From NCBI GenBank assembly GCA_002633005.1, contig NMRA01000044.1, positions 851,568 to 911,567 on the forward strand: a stretch of 60,000 nt of DNA. The letters are read 5' to 3'. The stretch is from Phoronis australis. Its lineage: Eukaryota > Phoronida > Phoronidae. Position 1 is the first letter of the stretch; each line of letters begins with the position of its first letter. The notes under the pieces are model-generated. The model saw only the letters and a program-made list of their open reading frames with translations, was not told the origin of the DNA and ran no database searches. Below, in pieces: positions 44,001 to 56,000 of this stretch. The translations under genes were made by a program, and so were the position numbers.

Positions 44001-47000
44001 TCAAATTGAACATCTAATCGTGGTTCCAAAATTAGGCCTGTGGGTTTATATTTGGAAGGCTTTTTTGCAGAAATTCCCAGAAATTGATCTTGCAGTCAAC
44101 AAAAGTTAACACATATTTACAAGTAGGAAACACACGTGAACGTCAACACTGAAGATACAGTGGCAGCACTTGACTGACTTCGCCGAGTTCACCGGCTGAG
44201 ACATCTGATTGGTCGGTAAGCCAGAAGTCATTGTTGACAACCAATCAGATAATGTTAGCCGGTGTACCCAGAGAATTCAGTTAAGTCTGTGGCTCAGAAA
44301 AGAAAATAAACAGGCATGGGCGGCGCAGCACTGAAAAAGGTAGGGNNNNNNNNNNNNCCCCCCCCCCAGCCTCCTGTGGTGCACCGCCCGTATACCATAT
44401 GCAGCCCCTCCGCCCCCTATGGTGCGCTGCCCAAGACAGAGACAGTGCAATGACATGAATAAAACAGAGAAAGTTGAGATTAAGAGATGCGACAAAATGT
44501 GCTAAACCGAGAAAGCCATGGAACTGAAAATAACCAAAGGCTTCTGGCAGTGAAAAAACAAAATGGGTGCAAACATTACATCGTCTACAGCAGTGAAACA
44601 CAGGACTATATGAAGTGAACATTCAGACGTGCAAGGCTGTCTTGTGAGTGAAGCACTACTTCATGGGCGGTGCAGCACTGAAAAAAGTGGGGGGCTAAAG
44701 CTCCCTTAGCCCCTCTGTGGCACACCGCATATAAACCATGTGCGGCGTAGCACTGAAAAAGTGGGGGCTATAGCCCTCCCAGCCCCCTATGGTGTGCCGC
44801 CCATGTACTTTGCATTAATTTTTCCCAAAAGTACAAAATTCACATTAAGTGAGTTAAATATTGGGGTGGTGGATTTCATAAAAAATTACAACAAATCCAC
44901 AACTTGTTTGTTTTGGAAAACAATTTGTTACGTTTTCTTTAGTATGTCATTGACACAGTAATACGACATGGAGTATTTTGCAACATGGCTATAGTGTAAG
45001 TACCCAGCTCATCAATCATTGCGCTATTAGTCACAAAGAGCCAGAATCCTCAACAAAAAGCAGTGGTGAACATCATAGTGCTGTACGTCACAAGACAGAA
45101 TTAAGCAAGACAGATTTGCTCTAAAAGTAATTTGTGCAGAACATTGAAATAAGAACTTGGGTAGACTTACGTTCGTTTTGATGACATCATTTGAGGGGAG
45201 GAGAAGGGGATAAAAACACAGACATGTTTTAGTAAATTATTACACTCTGGTAATTAGAGGAGTATCTACAGAATGCTTTGAACATTTAATGTCGAATTTC
45301 GCCCTGAATGAAAATAGAATTCTACCTTTTACTTTCATAAAATCGGTCTCAAAATAGTTCTTAACCGTTATAGGATTCCAGTCCAGCCACAGGCAGCGCC
45401 TAATTTACTGTGCCATTTTATAATGCGCAGTTTTAGGGTTGGTCAACCCCAAATAGATCTCAAGCATTTTCTTGACGGTTTCGATTTTCTTGTTGGTGGA
45501 AATGGAATTCTATTGTGGTAAGGAATATTATGGGACTAGTTTATGAGAGTAAGAGGCCCAATTTGATTTTCATTTTTAGCCAGCTGTGGGTGAAATACGG
45601 CTTAAATGAACACTGCTTGACTGAACGAGTTCATGAAAATATAAAACTGTACAGTACAGTTCACTTTTTACACAGAATCATAATTCAAGTAAATCATAAA
45701 TGTCTATCACAAAATAATTCATCAGCAGAAGAGCTAGAAAAGTACAATTCACTGTTGCAAAGTCACTGACATAAATACTAATTGTTCAATAAGCAAATCA
45801 ACAGCTTACATGTGCCCCCTATTGGTCATATCTTGTAACCTCAAACACTTTTGAAAACTAATATTTCTGTCAAAGTTGCCAAAACCTTTATGAGAGGAAT
45901 ATGATAAGTGACCAAGAGGTGGCGTACGTAACAACCTGATAGATAATTGTGATATCTGCGGTAAAAATAACCATTGTAACAAAAACCTCATCACCAAGAT
46001 GTTAAATATAACGCTAATTAGCTGTTATGCACAAATCATCAATTACATATTCCCCAACATGAATGTGTCACCATGCGTGAGTCGGCAGAAATCAATGTGG
46101 TTAAAAATGTTAGTCTTTGGTGCAAATTTCCTAAAAAATGAAAACTTGTGCATAAATATGAAAGTGCTATTTCCTGTAAAACATAACAATCTACAAAAAT
46201 AATTAACAAGTACAAAATATGTGGAAACTAGAGAATATTGAATGTTTTGCATATTGCTGTTGAAAACGTTTGACATTAATTTTGTTAATTTGTCTACTGA
46301 AGAATATGGATGACACTGGAAAAATGTCCAATTTGACTAACTTCCAAACACCGGGTCTCAGAAATGACCGGCTGGACTAACATGAAACCTTCGGATATGT
46401 TCTTCATGCACTGTTCCCCAAAATGCTGTTAGGGACAGTTTTTTAATCGATCCACTTTCGCATGAGGGGCTATCGAAAACAGGATTTTAAGGGTTTTTAT
46501 GAAAAAATGAAAAGTTGCATAAAACGGAAATGAAATGCAATATAGAAAACTGTAACAGCGCTATACAGATTTCACCATGAACATTTATATCTAACAAAAT
46601 TTGGTCAAATTAATTTGATATTGTTGTTTTGCTATCAATATGCATTTCAGAAAACATATACTTTCACCGAGTTAAAATCTGTAGTTATGTAGATATTTGG
46701 TTTAATATGTAGATTTGTCAATTAGGTAAAAAATTATGAGAATTTTTCCACAGAAGAATTTTTAAACGCTTTATTTTTATCTATGAAAAACTTATCAGGG
46801 ATACATTAAAACATGTATGTGGCTCAGAACATTTTATTTGCAATACTGCAAAAGGTTTTTTTCAAAGAAAATGAGGGTAGGGTGAGGGGTAACAAAATTT
46901 TACTAGTGACCTAACGTGCAAAAAGATCTCGAGTAAGCAGACACCGGGGCTAGTATTACGTATTGCTAAAAATGTGATGCAAACATTATGGACTGCCAAT

Positions 47001-50000
47001 GAGAATGTATTAGTGACAGTGCATTTATGACTAGCTAAATATGGGTGCAGTTGTCTACCATGCCTCAGTTGATAAAAATAATGCATGCCGATGGTGCTAA
47101 ATTACATAACATTGAAATTCCAAACACACCTGCAAAACCCCATGGCGGCAAGGTCGCTCTAAGTTCGGTTCCACAGAATTTCTTGTCTAACAGTACATAT
47201 AAAATTTTCAATGTTTACACCAACCAAAAGCTCGCTTTGCCCAATGAGGCAAGGCCTCACCTCGTGGTGATAACTTCACAAGGCAAGACTCGTTGATGAG
47301 AAAATAATGCTCTCATACCCACAGTTCTAGTGAGGGGTCAGATAAACTTCTAGATAAAAAATCAAATGTTAAAAACTTACTACTTGTCAATTTAAGAAGA
47401 AAAAATGACACTATAAATTAAAGTGTTGGTGAGGAATCTGGTACAAAAGACACAACAACTCTTGGCAAGAGAATGAAATGTGATTACTATAACTTTACTG
47501 CATAATAATTACCGAAAGTTATTAGAAAAAAATTATCTTTAGTAAGAACCATGGCACAGGTACTGGTTACATTACACGTAACATTAAGATTCCAGTGTTC
47601 TCACAACAAACTCACATTTAAAAGACATTAACAATAGAGTAAATTTATATCTAGATAAAGAATATTTCTGATTTTGTGAATGTCAGTTGCCTAGTTTTTA
47701 CCTTTGGATTTTCCAAAAGCCAAACAGACATAAACGTAGTTTTAACTAACTATATAACAAAACTAACCTGGACTGGGTGTCTGTTGCACAATGGCAGGCA
47801 GGTTACCATCTTCATCATCCCCATCATCGCTGTCGTCAAATATCCAATCAGAAGCCTTCTTCTTGGCCTTTGGTGGGGGTGGTTTTCGAAGTGCAGGAGG
47901 CGTTTCAGGTTTATCTTCAGCTTCTCGCCTAACCCTCACCTTCTTCTGAATAGACCTGCGATGGCTACTTGGGGTTGGCTAGAGGGAATACAGTTAAAAA
48001 TTATTTAAGTATTAAATTATTTTATGTAAGCTATACTGCTTTGTCCTCATTATCATATTGTTTGGATTCTCGGGTCAGTGACCCTCTTTGTTCTACGATT
48101 ATTGATTTAATTGTACCCCGTGACCTCTTTGTAGCTTCGCAGTTAGCGCATATAAATAGTGTTACATAGACTTTTTGAAACTTAATTCATGATTGATGAA
48201 CATCTCGAAGCAATACATAAATGAGTTATATTTTATTTGAATATGGGTCACCCAGAGGTGTCTTGATTCAATTTTGAGTTGGCTGCTGTCTACACCAATT
48301 GCAACAAAATACTCAATTCCCTGTAAAACAAAAGGTGTATTCAGTCGTCAACAGAAGTATAGGACTAATATGGACTAACTTTTTCCCAATCAACATTAAA
48401 TCCTTCCCCGTAACACAGACGTCTGTGCTATTGCAAGCTCAAAGGAACTGCACCGAGTGTCTGGTTTCAAGTATAGAGCAAGACCTTAAATAACAAGTTA
48501 CCACAATTGAATGGAAAGATGACATTCAATGATGTGTGGCGAGGATTCAAAGGACCTTCGTTTCTTTAAATAACAACAGCACATCTGCCGAGCTACAATC
48601 CTGGCCCCTGACTCTTTCCAAATTTCCACTTTGGATTTCTACATCGTTTTCACTCCGATTGCTCTTTGATTATCGTGTGGATACATATGATCAACTTTCA
48701 TAGACGATGCTCACGTGTTAAATATACAAGGACTTGATGTGGATATGCACTGGTCAGATGTCATGGACGAAATTGTTTTCAGAAAACGGAGCAAAACATT
48801 AGGATGGTACATATCTACAAATATATCTTTGCTAGTTATTTGTTTCAAAGTGTAAATAATTACCAAAAAGTTGAGAGTACTCACGGTAATGCCGGAGATT
48901 GACTGGTCTGATTGACTGCTGACTCCCAGATGGAGGGTGGGGTCCTCGTGGATCTGGACTGATGGTAAACTGGGAGTGGTGGACTGGAAAACTGGGATAA
49001 AAGAAACAAGAATCAGTAGAAAGGAGTCAGATTAGATGCAGATTTTTACATCACCATTCCTGTTAAACAGCCCGAGTGCAAAATAGCAGACAATTTATTT
49101 TCCTTTAAAAGCCTCTTTCAGTCCATCACGTTTCTTATTTTTTTGGAAATAAACTCTGTTTAAAAATATTAATTTCTTTAACTTTAATTTCTGAATTTCT
49201 GATGTTACACTGATAAAATGGATGGCACATCTGAATGACTTTAAACTTCATATTTTATAAAGTTAAAAATAAAGTAGAAATGAAAATGTATAAAGAGCTC
49301 TTTGATTTTGTTTTTTTATTTCTGATTATGGTTCTTTTTTCAGGTGACATCTTTTATGTGAGACACCGTCGTTATTCTAAACTGGTAAAAACAAAGGGCA
49401 TCTTTAACATTTTGCAACTCACATCTCACCCTGTGCATAATCAAATTAGGATAAATTGAAGTGAAACAACACTTGACAACAGAATTATTTTAAGTGAATA
49501 GTTCTGATTGAAAATAATCAAACCACCAACAATACATTAAACACACAAAATAGTCATTTAGAAAACACATCACTACTTTCAAGCACAGTTGTTAACTGAG
49601 GTGCTGGCCAGATTAACAGTGCACCCTGGTGGACTACGTGTGACCTGGGATATGTTAATTAATTAAAAGCAAGTCATTCATTGGTTTGGTAAGTTCACAC
49701 AAAATTGTGCTAGTGTTACGTTATTGCTTGTAATTGGCAAGTATGTTACAATACAAGCCAAAAGTATTCAAACAAAATGACCTGGAATTTCCCCCACCAT
49801 CAGGACGGCCAGGCAGAATTCGAATTCATCGTTAGAATAGGCTTCTCTCGCAAATTAGAATGAAGGAAAATTATCAAGAAAGTTATTAACAGGTGGCTAA
49901 GCCATTCTGCAATTTTAATTTTGCCCCCAAAATACTTATTACGAGGTATTATTGCTGTTAACAGATTTATAGCCGTCATGACGGGGAAAACGATGTTTAG

Positions 50001-53000
50001 TCTGAATAATTTTGCCTTGAGCTGTAACTATGGCCACCACCTGATCAGTATCTTTACTTTACTGAATACTTACCATGCTAAAGTGAAGACTTCAAATTTC
50101 AACACAATAAAGTAGGAAAAATAATATTTCTCAAAAATGATCACAATGGTTTCATGAGTTTACACTGTACTTTTGGTGAAGTTTTGAACCCAATTTGTAC
50201 TGTGCAAAAAGTGGTATTTGTCAGAAATAGAAGATTCTTTCATTTCACAAGTCCATTGCCTATGTTACCAATAAGTCACTACCTCAGTTCAAGCCTTTGT
50301 AAGTGCTTTTCTGAATTTCACCAAGTTTTGTTAGGTTGCTATGACGACATAAGCAATCATGACAGACACAAAATATATGCTATGGCTCTTCCTTACGATG
50401 AACAATGGGGAAGGTTTAACCAGTCAAGACACGGTTGTACACCATCTTCACAATAATGACAAAAACAAACAGGGTGAAAATACATTCAAACGTTGCTTAA
50501 CAGGAGGTATTTTCATTAGATATTTATTAAAAAAACACAAACCTAGCTTAATATCAAATTCAGACTAATTTGATATGATGCCAGAGGAGCGGACAAACAA
50601 ACAAAGGATTACAGAACCTCTATCAATAAATGACAAATTAGCATTCAATGATTGCTGATCAAGTTAATACAAGCTTTGTGTTATTGGCAACCAACCCCAA
50701 GCTACAGTGAAATCTCATCAACTTCAGACAAAAATGATTGTCAAAATTGCCTTTCTTCATTTTTCAAAAATCTGCTAAATTTGTTACGGATGCCCATTAT
50801 TTTTCAAAATATTCTCTGGCAGTACAGAGCATGAGCATGGTAGGAATGTGTCAATACATAACTACTGGGAAAAATGAGAAAACATAAATTTCACTTGTCC
50901 GCTCAAGTGTATCCTAAATTGGTGAGACTTTACTGCACAATAGGTACAAAACGTTAGCGTGAATGACCGTCCTAATTCCCCCATAATACCACTGATTACT
51001 TCCTGTATTGATGTTAGTGACACAAAGACAGTTTAACACAGCAGGCACCCCGACACCACCAACAACACTGAGACGACTCCACTCACGCCTGTCTTCATCG
51101 TAGCAGCTATCGTCGCTACTCGTTGCGACATCCGACAGCTCTATTCCACCAGCGCCATCTGCAGCATCTTGATTCGGATCTTGAGATTTCTTCTTTCCCT
51201 TTTTCCGCTTACTTTTCACTAATCCTGGAATCACACGCACTTTTTCTTTTTCCTTTCGTTTGACAATACTCTTCTTCTTTGCCTCCAACGGAGGCTTTTT
51301 TTCAAGATTCTCGACGGCATCTTTCGACGGTGGATCCTCTTTCACCAGTTTCACATCATCCGAGACAGTAGCGTCCTCTGGAGTCTTTACAGCCAATGGC
51401 TGCGGCAAGGCGAGCATTATCATCTTGCGTCTGTTTCCTTTGGGCCGTGACAATGATGGCACAGTTGTGACAGGAGCTAATGAAAGTCAAGCAGGAACAG
51501 TGACAATTCAAGGATCAGAGTGCCATAGTGACTATACAACTTACGTGTTCCATAATAGTTGCCGACCGCTTACAAAAGAGACTTAAAACATTAGGCACTT
51601 TAGAAGACAAATTCTAAAAATGTTTCGTCATTTATACTATATCCATATTTGTATTGTAGCACAGAAATTGTACTTTACAAAATATCTGCCACAGCTTCAA
51701 AGTTGTGTTTGTAAAACCCCATGCAATGCCATCTTTGAAAACAGTTTGTTTTACGTCATGGTTTGGGGTGGAACACTTTGTTTCAGCTTTTTAATATTAC
51801 GAGTTAGTGTTCCAACTTACACGTGGTAATAGAATGGAGCCATTGTTATGTGCCATTGTTATGCGCCACAGCCAACTTGATTTATTCTACCTTGAAGTTA
51901 GTGATTCAAATTAGCACTGCATAGGTCTTTGAGATGAAGCAAACACTGAACATTTCATCAAAGTAACATAGCAGCATAAGAGTATTCACAATTACAGACA
52001 GAAGCATGCAGCAAGTTACAAAATGTTAATTGTTAAATCACATGTAACATTTACAACCAGTTATAGAATTATTCCCCACCGCAGTTATTAAATACGGAGT
52101 GCATGCAGAGAGTTACACAACACTGTTTATCTGATACACCACGTGTAACATGTATAAGAAGTTGCAGATTTCTTCATCCTTGTCATTACAAGTGCATGCG
52201 GTAAGTTACACACTAAGTTAATTTTGTTACGCCACATTAGCATACATTATATAAGACCAAAAACATAATTGGTTCTGGGCATGCAGTACCCTATCTCAAT
52301 TTGAGACCTGAGCTCACATATTAAAGAATCACCAGTCAAACATAAATTTCAGCCAAGGTCTAACAAGGTTTAGAACACCAGGATTTGTCTAGAGATGAGT
52401 AAAAACAAATCTTGCATCCCAGGTGGATTTGTTTAAGAAAAATTGAGCAACTAAAAATACCGACTCGATTTTATAAAAGGGGAGACTTTTTAAGAACTGT
52501 GATTTTTGCCTAGCATGGAGTAACAGAATTCTACACACATTAGTTTCCCAGCCCAGTTACAACAAAAGAGAAGTGCACAGAGTCACACAGTGTTACTTTT
52601 GTTACACACTGTCACCAAAGCTCTACAATCCAGTGTAACAAAACTTCTCACCTCAATCATTTCAAAAGGTGGGTTACAGGTGTCAATTTATTTACATCAC
52701 GCAAAACATTTATTATCACAAATGTAACACGGGAGCGGATTCAGGATGTGTGCGTGGGTGCTCAAAACACCATTCTCTTAACGAGGTAAATATCTGTACC
52801 TGAATCATTCGTGACAACCCCATCTGTTGGCAAAAGGATATTTGAGCACCCTGTATAAAATCCCAACTCAGCCAGGGTTTGATTGACCGAGTGAGTCATA
52901 ATGTAATTACAATGCCACCAATAAATCCCGCAGTAAAGACTCGTTCTCAACAAAGAAGTAAATTATCCCACTCATTTAAATATTTAAAAACATCTTTTTG

Positions 53001-56000
53001 ATGAATGCTCACAAATTTAACAAATATTTTGATTCGCGGTCGTGAATCACTGCAGAATCAATCCACAGAATCCAAAGTGTAAATTTAGAAATTAGGAATT
53101 GGAGATATTCCCAAAATGGCTTCCACGCCACCTTAAATTTTCAAGGAAGTATATTATAGATGTATACCGCTGACTAGACATGACAAACACAACTGAGAGG
53201 GGATAAAATGAGCTTGAGTCAGAGTCTTTACATTAAGTAAGTGAAGAAAATTTTGAAGCGTAACATCTGTTAATCTTAACAATGTTTTAAGTGACAAACT
53301 CCGAACCGGTGAAGAAGTATTAAGTCATGATCAACATTCAATAGTAATATTTCACAATTTCAAGAACGATGAAAAATTCATCGGAAGTACGGTAAAACCT
53401 CACCAATCTAGGACAAAAAATGGCGGACAAGTGAAATTTATGTTTTCTCATTTTGTCATAAAATATGTGTAGCACCAAACTGACGTTTTTCCACGTTCAA
53501 ACTCTTGATGACAGCTGTCACCAGACAGTATTTTTAAAAATTTATGGTCGTACGCAAAAAATGTTAGAAGACCTTAAAAACTAGAATAGGGAAAATTGGG
53601 CAATTATTTTTGTCCAAAATTAGTGGCATTTTACAATACAGAAGCACATAATAAATCTGACAAAAGAAGTAAATAGAAAGAACAACATTCCACAACCACT
53701 TTTGACATAAAATCATGCAATTAAAAGACATAATCAATTAACCCTGCACACATATTCATTTAATAGGCTTTAAAATTAGTTTTCCTTCCCCTCATCCAAC
53801 CCCTCTTCTGATATGGTTAGGTCAGTCAGTAAATTACTTCATTTTCTCCACCTTACATTGTCAGAGTGAGCTCAATTTTGTTACAAACCGATTTCTTTAT
53901 CAGAATTGAAGAAATCTTTCGTTGTGTGTGTATTTTACTAATGGTTGTGCGAAGGGAAACAAATTTAATTTCAATGTACACCTAACTTATCCAAATCAAA
54001 AACGCCAGACCAGTTTCCACCAAGAGCAACAACTGACAAATACTATTGAATAGCATCTTTGTTCTATTGGAATTAATTTTTGAGTGTCCGAAAATCGCTA
54101 ACTTTACCGTAAAGTACAACTTAATTTTGTTGGTTACATCTGGTGACACTTGGGATAGATATAATTACTGACAATAAAAAAGAATAGAATATGCACGTAT
54201 TACAAATCTTTAGGTATATCAGTTGTCAGGCTTGAGGCTTCTTTGGTTTGGTCGTCTTAGTTTTAAACACTGTAATTGTAGTGACAATCTTCAAACAGGA
54301 TTGCATACTTATTACTATGTTTCACCTCTGTAAAATACTTAGGCGTCTTTGTTTGCACTCTGCTTTGAAAATGTTAAGGCTGCTAAAAATACATTAAAAA
54401 TTGTCTCATAGCAATTAAGCAAATTTTGAGAGTCAAAATTAACACTTTGAAACCAAGTTCCAAACAATTGGAAATTTCCTCAATTGTACATTTTGATTCC
54501 TTTGACAGACTTTACTGTTCACCCTAAAAAAGGTCACAAAGACTCTTGATGACCGTTTGAAGATCAACACTACATATCACACACCCACCACAGAATAGAG
54601 TTTGAAACATCACATGTTTAACTGAAAAAGAACGCTAACGCGTGAAACCGCGTATTCATTACATACACAACATGTGACCACATTTTAGTGAAACACTAAG
54701 TACCTAACAGTTGAGTGATTTCCAAGGCTTTCTCAGCAGGGTGGACATGGCTAGATGGTCCAGGCTTATCACCGTTGCTATCGCCACCTAGTGGCTGATC
54801 TGACAGATCACTATCATCTTCACCCTCTAAACACATTTGCAATAATACATGTTACAATAACAAATTGGCACTAAATCTATCAAATTCATTTGAAAAAATA
54901 ATATCTCGGCAAAGTAAATCTGAATTCTAACATAAAATTTCACAGGGCAAAGCCACAAACTCATTATGCATTACAAAGAGATCTCATTAAAACATAAAAA
55001 ACGCAATAGTAACGCAGCAAAGTGTGTCTTGCAGTACTGGAATTCATGCAAAAACATTTTTCAAGATAAACACACACAACCATATCAGACCAGAAAGCAA
55101 AATACTAAGCTTTTTCGCACAAAATAATAAAAATTTGACATTTGCTCTGCTAACATTTTATTTAACTTACCCAATGGTGTCTTCTTCTTTGCTTGCGTTT
55201 TCAAAGTTAAACCACTAGGGACATCTGGCAGCACAGGCACTGAGGAGCGACGTTGCACTGGTGTGTCAATCGGCGTGACTTCACTAAGTAACGAGCCTGC
55301 ACTGCCCCCTCTTGATGGCCGACTTTGTTTGGTGCTGGCAGAAAACACACCTTCGTCTTTGCCGGGCGTGGCATCTCCGCGCTCGCTAATAGAGAAGCGA
55401 TGTCGGTAACCGCTACTCGTTTGCCTGGATATGGCAGAGGACGCCATGTAGTCTGACTCTACAAGTGGATTTTTTGTTTAACACAATGCGACAAGACCAG
55501 TTGAAGAATATACAAATTCACACTAAAACTAAAAAAATTCAGCACACGTCATCTCCCAGGGAGACATTATTACGCTACCTGGTGACTTGATGGATGTTTG
55601 TGTCACTTGTCCTTTAAATAAAAAAAGTTTAGAAAATCCTACGATTTCAGAAAGTTTTGAAACCTTGAGTCTAAAAATCCTAAATTCATTCCTTATGCTA
55701 TGGACTTACCGTGTGAAGAAAGTTTCGTGCTACTCGCAGACACAACCCTATCCAAAGGGTCAGCCTCCACGTCACTAGTACCACCGCCCACTCCATCATC
55801 AGCCGACAGCCAATCACTGTCCGGATTGGGAGGGCGGTCGGTAATTTCGCCTCCCACCTCAGTTGATGAGGCCCGCCCACTTCTTGAATGACAAGCTGAC
55901 TTGGTCGTGCTTTCATCTAGTATGTCACTCTCAGCAAAAGTCACACGATTCCCATAAGGAGACTTGTGGGGGCTAAGGAGTTCTACATCTATTCCACTGT

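Noticed and set aside
44277-44622. 113-codon minus-strand open frame
   Set aside because: Spans 12 unresolved bases and a palindromic repeat; not evidence of coding.
45160-45215. Donor-like GAAC|GTAAGT on the minus strand as an extra exon of the EF-hand gene
   Set aside because: No AG acceptor lies upstream within a plausible distance, and exons 7 and 8 already join in phase (1 to 1) without it.
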